DNA of 64,000 nucleotides from Lactiplantibacillus brownii (GCF_031085375.1 NZ_JAVCWF010000001.1:2542001-2606000); one strand, 5' to 3'. Numbered from the stretch's first letter, positions 8,673 through 20,503 are shown. Made by a program: numbers and translations. The notes: generated from the sequence alone by a model not told the origin.

Positions 8673-8701
8673 AAAAAAAGCTGGTCATCTGGCCAGCTTT
8701 T
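8673..8701 (-). terminator. Terminator of the EIIA-like gene
   Basis: AAAAGCTGG/CCAGCTTTT hairpin with a minus-strand U-run, directly downstream of the stop codon at 8709. Confidence 0.85.
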
Positions 8702-8708
8702 ACGATGT

Positions 8709-9173
8709 TTAAGCTTTAATTTTTAGCGTTGCCAATTGGTCTCCTTGGGAAATTAACCCAGTCTTGCTAACTTCAAAATCAGTTGCTGACCGTTCAATTA
8801 GTCCACAAGTAATTAGCGCCGACTGGTTCGCAGCATGAATCGCATCAATATCTACACTCGCAACAATAACATCTGCTGAGATTGCATCACCCACTGACAC
8901 TTGCCAATTAACGACTTGATCCTCTAAGTTAGCTGTTAAATCACCCAGTTGTAACAAGTATTCACAGCCGAAATCTGCCGCGATCGTGATCGTTTGAGCC
9001 GTTACCTTAGTCACTTGACCTGCAATTGGTGCATGAATTTCGCCTTCCATCGGTTCAATGGCAAAGCCTGCCGTTACCGCAGTTTCCGTTGCTTTTCGTA
9101 AATCCACATACATGCCATTAACAGGCGCAGCTAAATTAACGGTGTGTTTCCGTTGAAATAATTTCATCATCAT
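8709..9173 (-). CDS. Stand-alone PTS EIIA(Glc)-like protein lacking both active-site His
   Basis: About 154 residues aligning along the whole EIIA-Glc fold (APVNG..., FAIEPMEGEIHAPIAGQV, ISQGDQLATLKI). In active EIIA proteins, such as the BglP and NagE-like ones in this same window, the phosphate-carrying His sits in xHIGIDTV and a second His in GHAIGI. Here these read LLQLGDLTA and TAQTITI, so both histidines are Gln (about residues 60 and 75). It cannot carry phosphate the normal way and may be a regulatory or binding paralogue. Start chosen at the first of three ATGs behind GGAGG (5 bases). A cre-like site lies upstream. Confidence 0.8.
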   Translation of the reverse strand: MMMKLFQRKHTVNLAAPVNGMYVDLRKATETAVTAGFAIEPMEGEIHAPIAGQVTKVTAQTITIAADFGCEYLLQLGDLTANLEDQVVNWQVSVGDAISADVIVASVDIDAIHAANQSALITCGLIERSATDFEVSKTGLISQGDQLATLKIKA

Positions 9174-9229
9174 AAAAACCTCCATTAAGTCAGGGTTCAA
9201 TTACCGGTGGCCACCAGTATCATTAATTT

Positions 9230-9243
9230 ATTAAGCGCTTTCT
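9230..9243. promoter_or_regulatory. cre-like CcpA site upstream of the EIIA-like gene
   Basis: AGAAAGCGCTTAAT on the minus strand resembles the catabolite-responsive element, with the central AAGCGCTT intact. It lies about 57 bp upstream of the EIIA-like start codon, where it could mediate carbon catabolite control. Confidence 0.55.
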
Positions 9244-9442
9244 TAATTCACCTTTAGGATAACTTATCGAACGGGTTTCACGTCAAGGGAATCGGCCAAA
9301 CTTTTTTGCTGAATAAATTTCCCACTTAATTATTGGTCTGAGTTGATCAGCTCATTTTCAACTAGAAGCTAATTTACGATGAACTAAAATGAGTGACAAT
9401 GGCTTAAAAACAAACGGACACGGGTCAATCATTTTTTTAAGT

Positions 9443-9502
9443 TCAAAGCATTCGTTGCACAATTGTCTTCAAGTAAGCTAGTTGTCCTTGCTCAATCCGC
9501 AT
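9443..9502 (-). pseudogene. Truncated second gene of a toxin-antitoxin-like pair
   Basis: An ATG inside the antitoxin's last codons (ATGCGGATTGA, 11-nt overlap) opens a frame of only 19 residues, MRIEQGQLAYLKTIVQRML, before TGA. The overlap is the arrangement expected for a toxin gene directly after its antitoxin. No ORF of toxin length follows, so this looks like the 5' stub of a lost partner. What it encoded cannot be told. Confidence 0.35.
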
Positions 9503-9764
9503 TCTCTCTGCCATATGACACCCCATCATCTCTTATGCCAATTTTTTTATTAAATGCCGCAATATCTTTCGGATCATCATTCCAAATATCGGGAAAGTCT
9601 TGCTTACCAGTCGGCACAAACGGCAGCTCATTTGTCTTGGTCAATTCAACCAAAAACATATTAACTGCTGTACTTAAATCGATCCCCATACCTGCGACAA
9701 CTTCCGAAGCCTGCTCCTTGATTTCTTTGTTCAAGTGAATGGTCAGCGTTGTATCTTTTAGCAT
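9492..9764 (-). CDS. RelB/DinJ-type antitoxin
   Basis: About 90 residues. The N-terminus TLTIHLNKEIKEQASEVVAGMGIDLSTAVNMFLVE is the ribbon-helix-helix DNA-binding region of RelB/DinJ antitoxins; the acidic C-terminus would neutralise a toxin. Among several in-frame ATGs the one at 9762-9764 is 8 bases from GGAGG and starts just before the RHH strand. The usual partner, a YafQ/RelE-type nuclease encoded directly downstream, is missing; only a 19-codon stub overlaps the stop. The protein may now be an orphan regulator or antidote. Confidence 0.8.
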   Translation of the reverse strand: MLKDTTLTIHLNKEIKEQASEVVAGMGIDLSTAVNMFLVELTKTNELPFVPTGKQDFPDIWNDDPKDIAAFNKKIGIRDDGVSYGRENAD

Positions 9765-9992
9765 TGTCATCACCTCCGCCAGCATTGTGCTACTTTGTGT
9801 GTGCAATGTAGCAACACTGTTCCTGCCAACTTTTCCATCTGAAGTAGTTTAAATATAGCACACTCACCGAAACATTCGTTCCCATTTACAGAAACGATAT
9901 AAAGTTTACCAAATCAATACCTTCGCCAAAACAGCCGTTATGCCTTCATCCCTACTTCTCATAAGATGGGGCCGCCTATAACACCAGAAAAC

Positions 9993-10025
9993 AAAAAAAT
10001 GTCACCTCCAAATTTGGAAGTGACA
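9993..10025 (-). terminator. Terminator of the YjeM-like permease gene
   Basis: TGTCACNTCCAAATTTGGANGTGACA hairpin (10000-10025) with a U-run on the minus strand, about 30 bp after the stop codon. Confidence 0.8.
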
Positions 10026-10055
10026 GCTATATATTAATCACAATTTATTTTTGAT

Positions 10056-11546
10056 TTAACGATTAGTCGTTTGCCGTGTCCGTACTTCATACCAGATCCA
10101 GCCAAGGAGACCAAAGACGACTGGCCCAACCAGCATCCAAATCGTACTTTGAACCTTGCCATGTTCCAAAATTGGTTGCAGCAAGGTGAAAATATTGGCC
10201 CCTAAAACCACAACAAACACGACCCAACTAATAATTGTCGTCCAAGTTTGTGATTTATAAACTTCAAATGGTTTATGGATAGCTTTATTCTGTTTGAATT
10301 TAGGAAAAGCATATAGCAAGAACAAATATGGGAGCGTCATCGATACGTTCGCCATCAACGTCAAAATATTATAGAACGCTGAAGCATTTGGCGTCACAAA
10401 TGACGCTAATAAGATAATGACAATTACGACCGTACATTGGACGATCATCGCATAACTAGGCATCCCATTTTGATTTAACTTGGTGAACTTCTTTGGCCAC
10501 AATGACTTGGGTGTCCCAAGAATCAAGGTCTTTAGTGGTGAATAAGTTAACGTGAAGAATGCCCCTGAATAAGCTAAAAACATGCCTAACCCAGTATAGC
10601 GAGCAAACCACAGACCAATCGTGGTGCTTGTTGCTGTGGTCAATCCAAGCGATTGTCCCAACACATAACCGAGATTCTTCATCATCACGTAACTGATATT
10701 TCCCATATTCGTGGAAGGATCAGATAAAACGGCTTGCCAGTTCGTACTAAAGCCCCAGCACAAGATTCCTAACGCATAACCTAAAGTAATAATGACCGCC
10801 GAAATCATGATACCACGTGGAAAAGTCTTCTCAGGATTTTTCGTCTTATCAACCATACCCCCTAAGACTTCTAGCCCGCCATAGGCAAAGATTGCGAAGA
10901 CGGCAAAACTCATCAACCCCACTGGTGCTTGATAATCTGGATTTGGCGAATGGAGGATATGCACAAAAGGCTGCGCCAGTTTACCATGGTTTAAGGCCAA
11001 TACCACGCCCGAAACCACTAACAAAATGGCATTCAAGCTCGTGACCGCTACGCCACCTAAACTCGTCACGCGCACAATACCTTTGACCCCTTTTATTGAG
11101 ACCACGGTCACTAGCACCATCCATAAGCAAGAGAGAATCCCAATCACTTGGGTCGCATTTAACCCCCATAATGCAAACTTCTGCGTTTGATCACTCCCGA
11201 AAAACGTTGTTGTAAAGGGAATCCAAACCTTTGCTGAAGTCGAAACGAGCCAAATGATATAAGAAGCAAACCACATGAATGTCCCCACGAACGCAAACTT
11301 GGCATTCACGCTGACTTGCAACCATTGATACATCCCACTACCATCATCCGATTTGACCGCAGCCCCGTATTCTGCCATCATCAAAGCAAACGGAATGAAA
11401 AAAAGTACCGCTGCTAATAAATAAAATAGAATTGACGCGTAGCCCATCAGATAAAATGCGACCGTACTGTTGGCAAAGCCGAAGACCGTCGTAAATATCA
11501 TCATGACTAATGCCGTTAACGTAATTTTATTATCTTTTTCCGCCAT
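10056..11546 (-). CDS. yjeM: APC-family amino acid permease, YjeM-like
   Basis: About 496 residues with twelve or more membrane helices in an APC-superfamily arrangement. The first helix reads ITLTALVMMIFTTVFGFANS, the YjeM/GadC type of glutamate/GABA-antiporter-related proteins, and the segment FAIFAYGGLEVLGGMVDKTKNPEKTFPRGI fits helix 6 and the following loop. Start moved from 11630 to the ATG at 11546 (MAEKDNK), which has a G-rich Shine-Dalgarno and removes 28 unlike residues. It is a single gene, so its substrate is only guessed as an amino acid or amine. Confidence 0.85.
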   Translation of the reverse strand: MAEKDNKITLTALVMMIFTTVFGFANSTVAFYLMGYASILFYLLAAVLFFIPFALMMAEYGAAVKSDDGSGMYQWLQVSVNAKFAFVGTFMWFASYIIWLVSTSAKVWIPFTTTFFGSDQTQKFALWGLNATQVIGILSCLWMVLVTVVSIKGVKGIVRVTSLGGVAVTSLNAILLVVSGVVLALNHGKLAQPFVHILHSPNPDYQAPVGLMSFAVFAIFAYGGLEVLGGMVDKTKNPEKTFPRGIMISAVIITLGYALGILCWGFSTNWQAVLSDPSTNMGNISYVMMKNLGYVLGQSLGLTTATSTTIGLWFARYTGLGMFLAYSGAFFTLTYSPLKTLILGTPKSLWPKKFTKLNQNGMPSYAMIVQCTVVIVIILLASFVTPNASAFYNILTLMANVSMTLPYLFLLYAFPKFKQNKAIHKPFEVYKSQTWTTIISWVVFVVVLGANIFTLLQPILEHGKVQSTIWMLVGPVVFGLLGWIWYEVRTRQTTNR

Positions 11547-11724
11547 TATTTCGCCCCATCGTTTCTGAATTGTTGTAAATTTCCCGACTCTTGGCAAATT
11601 CACATTTAACTTTAAGCGTACCGGAAGCACAAAATAACGACGTTGAAATTTGGTAATAAGATTATAATTTCTCTATGTGATTATTGGCATTAAATTTAAT
11701 TAATTGAAACTAAAGGAAATCATC

Positions 11725-12279
11725 ATGCCCGCAAAAAGAAAACTCAAACTGGTTATTACCCTAATCGGTTTACTAGTATTAGGTGGCGGTTGGCTAATCG
11801 TCAGCGCTCAGAATCATCCGTCAAGCCAACCTGCCCAACAAACGCAAGCAAAGTCCAAGCCCAAATATCGCACATTGACCTTGGATGAGTTACATCATGA
11901 CCCTACTTTGACCTACTGTAGTATCATCTACTATACTGTCAAACACGGTAAAATCCAACGCTGGCAAGAAGTCTCCAAGGTTTCACTTGGCTGGCAGATT
12001 GAGCAATATCCAACTAATGATGGTTTCAAAGTACTCGTCTGGCCAGATATGAACATCAAAAAAGAAGCCAAACAACTCCAGCCCAATTGGTTTGCCCTCA
12101 CCAAAAATGATAGCGTCACTTATCACAGTTTCATCATTCACTCATTTCGTGATGATATGACCGCGACGACCAATCTTAAAACCATTGTCGACCAGATCAA
12201 CCATGATCATGCGGCCATGAAGGTCCGGCAGATGACGCCCAAAATGCTTATCGTGAAACACAAAAATTCTGCCAACTGA
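11725..12279 (+). CDS. Signal-anchored extracellular protein, unknown
   Basis: About 184 residues. A basic N-terminus and one hydrophobic helix (LVITLIGLLVLGGGWLIVSA, residues about 8-27) is followed by a Gln/Ser-rich linker and a hydrophilic domain, so it is probably anchored in the membrane facing out or secreted. ATG at 11725 has AAAGGA at 8 bases and is preferred over the one at 11704. The globular part has no motif I recognise. It stands alone with its own terminator and diverges from the permease gene. Confidence 0.6.
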   Translation: MPAKRKLKLVITLIGLLVLGGGWLIVSAQNHPSSQPAQQTQAKSKPKYRTLTLDELHHDPTLTYCSIIYYTVKHGKIQRWQEVSKVSLGWQIEQYPTNDGFKVLVWPDMNIKKEAKQLQPNWFALTKNDSVTYHSFIIHSFRDDMTATTNLKTIVDQINHDHAAMKVRQMTPKMLIVKHKNSAN

Positions 12280-12302
12280 TTAACGGTTGGCAGAATTTTT
12301 TA
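12265..12302 (+). terminator. Terminator
   Basis: Perfect 12-bp stem AATTCTGCCAAC/GTTGGCAGAATT with a T-run; the stem begins inside the last codons of the preceding gene. Confidence 0.9.
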
Positions 12303-12353
12303 TAAACTGGCACTGGGCTCATAATTATGGCGGCAGATAACTATGAGTAGGAT

Positions 12354-15694
<3,341 letters not shown>

Positions 15695-15720
15695 ATTCTC
15701 TCTCTCCTTACAAAAAACTA

Positions 15721-15802
15721 AAAACCCAAGTAACCCACTGGTCGCCCTAATAGACGTCGACTGGATTACTTGGGTTTTGCCTAATTTAATAGTTACAATC
15801 CC
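15721..15802 (-). promoter_or_regulatory. LicT antiterminator site (RAT) and terminator before bglP
   Basis: On the minus strand GGGATTGTAACT...GGCAAAACCC (15772-15802) matches the ribonucleic antiterminator bound by BglG/LicT proteins. Its 3' end overlaps the left arm of a terminator (AAAACCCAAGTAA... pairing 15763-15778 with 15721-15736, with mismatches). LicT binding would prevent the hairpin and let transcription reach bglP. Confidence 0.9.
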
Positions 15803-15810
15803 ACTAATTA

Positions 15811-16656
15811 TTATTGTGCTTCATTCAACATGCGCTGGATGTGAATGGTTAAATAAATTTGTTCATTCATCGAGACCGGTTGAGCCGTGGTCGTCTGAAT
15901 GAATGCCACAATTTTCTCAACGCAAGCAAACGCCCGCGGATACTTTTGTGACACATGTTCAAATAAGAATTCGTCTTCGGTTCCTGCCGACTTATCGGCT
16001 TGTTTCAGCGTCAAACGCTCGGCAAAGAATCGTAAATGGACTAAGAACCGTTGCAAGCTTAAACTCTCTTCACTCATCGTTAACGATAACTGATATTTGA
16101 CAATATTTAGAATATCATTGATTAATTTTGTCATGGCCACCGTTTGATCACCATTGGAATCCGCCATACTGTTTTCCACGAACTTCATTGCAATGAATCC
16201 CGCTTCGTCATCTGGCAATTGGACTTGAAAACGTTTCGCAATTAAAGCTAACGCCTGATGACCCACTTCATATTCATGATGATAGATTCGTTTGATTTCC
16301 CAAAGAATCTCATTTTTAATGTCCATCTGATGTTGATGCCGATAGACGGCAAAATGAATATGATCCGTCAAAGAAATCAATAAGTAACCATTAAATTTAG
16401 TTTGGAGCTGTTTTTCAGCCAAATCAATAATTTCAGACGTTAATTCAAAGTAGTCGGGTTCAATATCACTCATCAATGACTGGAAATTTGCCAACCAATT
16501 ATCAGCGGTCGGTGTATAAGTTTTCGTCACTAAATGCTCATCCACAATTTCGCCCGTTTTCTTTTGAAAACCGAGACCTTTGCCAATCAACACCACTTCG
16601 TGACCCTGTTGTTCAGCAAGCAACACATTGTTATTAAAGACTTTCTTGATCCGCAT
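15811..16656 (-). CDS. licT: BglG/LicT-family transcription antiterminator
   Basis: A 281-residue protein: N-terminal CAT RNA-binding domain (MRIKKVFNNNVLLAEQQGHEVVLIGKGLGF..., residues 1-55) and two PTS regulation domains (about 65-170 and 171-280) with the conserved histidines, for example SLTDHIHFAVYRHQ and LTIHIQRMLNE. Phosphorylation by HPr and the cognate EII sets its activity. It is the first gene of the bgl operon. A RAT site and terminator also precede it, so it probably controls its own transcript. Confidence 0.93.
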   Translation of the reverse strand: MRIKKVFNNNVLLAEQQGHEVVLIGKGLGFQKKTGEIVDEHLVTKTYTPTADNWLANFQSLMSDIEPDYFELTSEIIDLAEKQLQTKFNGYLLISLTDHIHFAVYRHQHQMDIKNEILWEIKRIYHHEYEVGHQALALIAKRFQVQLPDDEAGFIAMKFVENSMADSNGDQTVAMTKLINDILNIVKYQLSLTMSEESLSLQRFLVHLRFFAERLTLKQADKSAGTEDEFLFEHVSQKYPRAFACVEKIVAFIQTTTAQPVSMNEQIYLTIHIQRMLNEAQ

Positions 16657-16687
16657 GCCTCACGCCCCTCGACTCTTGGTCCAAAAT

Positions 16688-16788
16688 TAAAAACCCAACA
16701 ATTTTGCGACCAGTGATAGTTACTAGTATATCACGGTCCACAAAATTATCAGGTTTTGCCCACTAACGTGTTAGCGGTAACAATCCTT
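16688..16788 (-). promoter_or_regulatory. LicT antiterminator site (RAT) and terminator before licT
   Basis: The minus strand reads AAGGATTGTTAC...GGGCAAAACCT (16751-16788), very close to the classical RAT. It overlaps a long terminator stem (16735-16757 with 16688-16711) followed by a U-run. This gives an autoregulatory loop on licT in addition to the one before bglP. Confidence 0.88.
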
Positions 16789-16802
16789 ATTTACAGTTTC
16801 CT

Positions 16803-16831
16803 AGTATAACGGCGCAGGAAAACGATTGCAA
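16803..16831 (-). promoter_or_regulatory. bgl operon promoter overlapped by a cre site
   Basis: Minus strand TTGCAA (16826-16831), 17-bp spacer, TATACT (16803-16808) form a good sigma-A promoter. TTGCAATCGTTTTCC (16817-16831) matches the cre consensus at 14 of 15 positions and covers the -35, so CcpA would block the promoter when glucose is present. Confidence 0.8.
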
Positions 16832-17000
16832 GGATTTTATTTGCGCTTTCATCCTTGGACTTAGCCCAGCTCGGCTAAAATCCCGATTCTGCACCAATCG
16901 TCGGCCTAGACCAGTTGCAAAATTAATTGTCAGTTTCAGGTTGACTAATGATCTGTCTGCCACCAGGCAATTAACATTGTCATTTAACGCAACTCGAGGC

Positions 17001-17864
17001 CTAATCTTGATGACCACTATAAACAGGAAAGGCACTATCATTGCCATAGTCTGCCATTTTAACTGCTTCCAAAGTTGTCATATCAACCGCTGAAATCTCA
17101 AACGCTAAGTCGGCATTGTTTTGCATGTGAGCGACACTGCTAGCTTTCGGCAATGGCACTAATCCCAATTGCAACGCATATTTAATGGCTAATTGTGGCA
17201 CACTAACCTGATACTTTTTCGCCATGCGCGTAATCTCAATCGATTTCATCATCGCACCATGCGCAACTGGTGAATAAGCTTCCACTAAAATTCCTTTACT
17301 TTGCGCATAATCAATCAAGTCAAATGGCGTATTTCCAATATGTGCCAAGACTTGATCAACCATTGGTGCCACCTGGCCATTTTCCAGCAAGTTATCAAGA
17401 TCAACTTTTTCAAAATTCGACACGCCAATTGCCCGCAATTTACCGGCTTGATACGCTTCTTCCAATGCTCGCCAGGCTTCTTGATTACCTTCAAAATAAT
17501 GATTGCCACTGCGGAAATCAGCCCACGGTTCAGGGCTATGAATAATCATCATGTCAAAGTAATCCAATCCGGCGCGTGTCAATGAATCATCGATCGCCTG
17601 TTTTGCACCAGCATAAGTTTTCAAATCAGCCTCTAGTTTCGTATTCACAAATAGTTTATCACGTGACACATCACTAGTGCGAACTCCTTCGCCAACCCCA
17701 CGCTCATTTCCATAACCTTGGGCTGTATCGATGTGTCGATAGCCGAGCTTAATGGCTTCGCGAACTTTGGCCGCCGCTTGATCATCTTCAATCATCCAAG
17801 TACCAAAGCCAAGTTTGGGAATTTTAACCCCATTACTTAATTGAGCCGTTTCATTTAAAATCAT
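17001..17864 (-). CDS. Aldo/keto reductase
   Basis: A 287-residue AKR of the 2,5-diketogluconate-reductase type. The catalytic tetrad is visible as Asp (HIDTAQGY), Tyr (AQGYGNE), Lys (VNTKLE) and His (MIIHSPEP); the NADPH-binding end includes PLPKASSVAHMQNN. Start set at 17864 behind AAAGGATG; its ATG overlaps the stop of a 71-residue gene by ATGA, so the two are coupled. A LysR-type regulator gene diverges from this pair and is its likely controller. Natural substrate unknown. Confidence 0.9.
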   Translation of the reverse strand: MILNETAQLSNGVKIPKLGFGTWMIEDDQAAAKVREAIKLGYRHIDTAQGYGNERGVGEGVRTSDVSRDKLFVNTKLEADLKTYAGAKQAIDDSLTRAGLDYFDMMIIHSPEPWADFRSGNHYFEGNQEAWRALEEAYQAGKLRAIGVSNFEKVDLDNLLENGQVAPMVDQVLAHIGNTPFDLIDYAQSKGILVEAYSPVAHGAMMKSIEITRMAKKYQVSVPQLAIKYALQLGLVPLPKASSVAHMQNNADLAFEISAVDMTTLEAVKMADYGNDSAFPVYSGHQD

Positions 17865-18076
17865 TTTGAGACATCCTTTCCTGGTTGCAATTGCTTTATT
17901 AAAAAATCCGTACAATATAACTGCTGCTGCCCTCGATGAACCCTTACCAACAATCCTTGCCGATAACGACCGAGCACCAATCGTTGCTGCGGTTGAGATA
18001 ATTTGAGTACCTGCTCGACTTGTCCCACTGACATGCCAGCATCCTGTAACGCGCTCGCTGTGAGTGATTGTTTCAT
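17861..18076 (-). CDS. Small protein coupled to the aldo/keto reductase
   Basis: About 71 residues, starting at an ATG with a strong GGAGGG site 5 bases upstream. It has an N-terminal region MKQSLTASALQDAGMSVGQVEQVL that could form a short helix-turn-helix-like helical bundle, then a basic Gln/Arg-rich stretch. Its last codon overlaps the reductase start (ATGA). I do not recognise a family. The coupling suggests it is a real partner or regulator of the reductase, which is inference. Confidence 0.6.
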   Translation of the reverse strand: MKQSLTASALQDAGMSVGQVEQVLKLSQPQQRLVLGRYRQGLLVRVHRGQQQLYCTDFLIKQLQPGKDVSK

Positions 18077-18223
18077 TTTTACCCTCCTCAACTGAACAAC
18101 TTGATTATAAAGGGCATTATAAACAATTACTAACACTTCTTTTACATGGCTAGTGATGCTTTTTATTCATAGCTAGATATGATAGGATTAAAATGGATTT
18201 TTAGTGGAAATGAGGTCGATTTA

Positions 18224-19105
18224 ATGGACGTTCGAATTTTAAAATATTTTTTAGCAGTTGCTCAGGAACAAAATATCACGCGTGCAGCTGAAACATTACA
18301 CACATCTCAATCTAACTTGTCCCGCCAATTAGCGGCCCTAGAGGCAGATCTTGGCAAGCCACTAGTCATTCGTGGCAGTCGTCAGATCACCTTAACGGTT
18401 GAAGGAATCTTTCTTCGCAAACGGGCGCAAGAAATTACTGATCTAGTTGACCGCACGACAGCCGATCTAACTCATTTCGACGAGGCTATTAGCGGCGATG
18501 TTTATCTGGCGGCAGCTGAAACACCCGCCATGCGTTTATTAGCTGATGTCATGTTGGCCGTTCAAGCGACCCATCCACAAATCATCTTTCACGTTTTCTC
18601 TGGCAGCACAATTGAGGTCACTGAAAAATTAGACACTGGTTTAGTCGATTTCGGCATTCTGGTTGAACCAGTTGCACTTCAAAAGTACGACCATCTTCGT
18701 TTGCCAGTCAATGATACTTGGGGGCTTTTGATGCGTCGAGATAGTCCGCTGGCAAAGTTAGCTACGATTACACCGGCCGACATTCGTGACCAACCCATTC
18801 TCGGCTCCCGCCAAATGCTTGATGGCAACGTTCTGTCAGGTTGGCTCGGTAGTGATCCCCATGAGTTGAATGTGATTGCAACATTTAATTTGATCAATAC
18901 CCCAGCCATGATGATCGAACGAGGAATGGGCTATGCCTTTACTTTCAGTAACTTGATCAACACAACCGGCAATCCCAATCTTTGCTTTCGACCACTCAGC
19001 CCTAAACTAGAGACTGGCTTACATCTCCTTTGGAAAAAGTATCAAGTACTCACGCCAGCAAATAAATTGTTCTTGGCCGCACTCCGTAAAAGAATGCAAT
19101 TTTAA
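18224..19105 (+). CDS. LysR-type transcriptional regulator
   Basis: A 293-residue LTTR: N-terminal winged HTH (ILKYFLAVAQEQNITRAAETLHTSQSNLSRQLAALE), then the effector-binding domain with the DFGILVEPV and RDSPLA segments. GAGG stands 8 bases before ATG 18224. It diverges from the small protein/aldo-keto reductase pair across 147 bp and by family habit probably controls that promoter and its own. A perfect bidirectional terminator follows. Confidence 0.92.
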   Translation: MDVRILKYFLAVAQEQNITRAAETLHTSQSNLSRQLAALEADLGKPLVIRGSRQITLTVEGIFLRKRAQEITDLVDRTTADLTHFDEAISGDVYLAAAETPAMRLLADVMLAVQATHPQIIFHVFSGSTIEVTEKLDTGLVDFGILVEPVALQKYDHLRLPVNDTWGLLMRRDSPLAKLATITPADIRDQPILGSRQMLDGNVLSGWLGSDPHELNVIATFNLINTPAMMIERGMGYAFTFSNLINTTGNPNLCFRPLSPKLETGLHLLWKKYQVLTPANKLFLAALRKRMQF

Positions 19106-19109
19106 TCGT

Positions 19110-19156
19110 AAAACGTGGGACCAACGACTATTAATCCGTCGTTGGTCCCACGTTTT
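19110..19156. terminator. Bidirectional terminator between convergent genes
   Basis: A perfect 19-bp stem (19110-19128 with 19138-19156) flanked by A- and T-runs. It serves the LysR gene and the convergent AbrB-like membrane gene. Confidence 0.95.
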
Positions 19157-19158
19157 GT

Positions 19159-20319
19159 TTATTTTTTCGTAATCGTACTTTCAATCCCAGTATCAATCAG
19201 CGTTTCAATTCGGTCCAACAACATTAACAACCAACCAAAAGCCATCAGAAAGCCGACCACTTCAAAGGCCGTCAATGAAAAATAGCCAATCCCCTGAAAA
19301 AGGATTTCAGCGAGAATAAGTGCCCCGCCAACACCGTATGACAAGTACAAAAAATCTTTCGAAACATTTGGAAGTAGCCAGCGAATCCCCACGATCAGCG
19401 CAATAATCAGATAAACTAATATAATCGCAAACTGATCGTGGACCGCGTGCGACCACGCATTATTGGGAAAAACGCCCACTAATCCCAGATCAACGGCTGT
19501 TAGCGTGAGTAAAATTCGCAAAACAAGCAACCGTCGTGAATGAGGAAAAACACCATGCAAACTGACGAACAAATAATCGATCAACGCAATCATCAACAGC
19601 GCCGCAAAAATCAAGGTGGCATTAAAGCCCCAACCGCTCGATGCATTGCTAGTCCCAAGAAAGCTCAAATTATGCTGCCACCAATAACGCTGGTTGTTCA
19701 CCGCCATGGAAATCGCCACACCGCTAATAATCACCAGCGTTAAAACCGTGGATAATAGGCTGGCATCCACGATCAAGGACAGGTAGACCATCGCAAAATT
19801 AGTAACGATTACAAAGACAAATAAAATAATACTGGCAGTAAAGAAATCAAACGTGGCGCCATTAAAAAGAACACCCAACAACCACATCGCGCCAATTAGG
19901 ACTAACGCCAAAATTAAAGCAAAAGATAACACAATGACCGGAAAATTTCGCCAATAAATGTTTTTAATGAAATGATTGTGTGGATTATTGCGGTCATGAA
20001 TAAAAAAGCCTGCAAATAAGAGCATACCCATGACCACGCCAATTAAAATAATTGCTGTAGCCAACGAGTTATCACCACTTAATTTGATGTACTGAATATT
20101 CTGAGTCAAGCAAAAAATATAATAGCCAATACTTGCCAAAAAGGCCATCACTACTGGCCAGATCCACACCCGTTTTTGAAAAATACTCAAACGCGACTCC
20201 TCGAATTGAACGACGAGCCGCCCCCTTTTAACAATCAACTTCGCTGAATCTTGATCTTTAAGTTGAAAATGTTCCCCGATTTCTGCCGGGATGGTTAACT
20301 GATAATCCTGCTTTTTCAT
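19159..20319 (-). CDS. AbrB-like domain fused to a DUF998-type membrane protein
   Basis: About 386 residues. Residues 1-41 (YQLTIPAEIGEHFQL... SAKLIVKRGRLVVQFEE) match the swapped-hairpin SpoVT/AbrB DNA-binding domain. From about residue 52 on there are around ten membrane helices with short loops, resembling DUF998-type proteins. The ATG at 20319 has GGAGG at good spacing. The fusion would hold a DNA-binding-like or protein-binding domain at the inner face of the membrane. No function is known to me; it may be a membrane-tethered regulator. Confidence 0.7.
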   Translation of the reverse strand: MKKQDYQLTIPAEIGEHFQLKDQDSAKLIVKRGRLVVQFEESRLSIFQKRVWIWPVVMAFLASIGYYIFCLTQNIQYIKLSGDNSLATAIILIGVVMGMLLFAGFFIHDRNNPHNHFIKNIYWRNFPVIVLSFALILALVLIGAMWLLGVLFNGATFDFFTASIILFVFVIVTNFAMVYLSLIVDASLLSTVLTLVIISGVAISMAVNNQRYWWQHNLSFLGTSNASSGWGFNATLIFAALLMIALIDYLFVSLHGVFPHSRRLLVLRILLTLTAVDLGLVGVFPNNAWSHAVHDQFAIILVYLIIALIVGIRWLLPNVSKDFLYLSYGVGGALILAEILFQGIGYFSLTAFEVVGFLMAFGWLLMLLDRIETLIDTGIESTITKK

Positions 20320-20503
20320 TGATTCCTCCGCGTGTCCTGTGCAACTCATAAGCTTCATTATAGCAAATTATGACACTGGGATTGAACAGTTAACCTGATT
20401 AAAAAAATAATTAGCTCATAATTGATAATGATTAAGCTAATACGTGTTTTACAGACGAGGCGATCAACCTTCACACGAGTGTATCGTAGCGATCATATTT
20501 ATC

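Noticed and set aside
16787..17047. An 86-codon minus-strand ORF between licT and the aldo/keto reductase
   Set aside because: It overlaps the bgl promoter and the RAT site and the end of the reductase gene, and has no ribosome-binding site.
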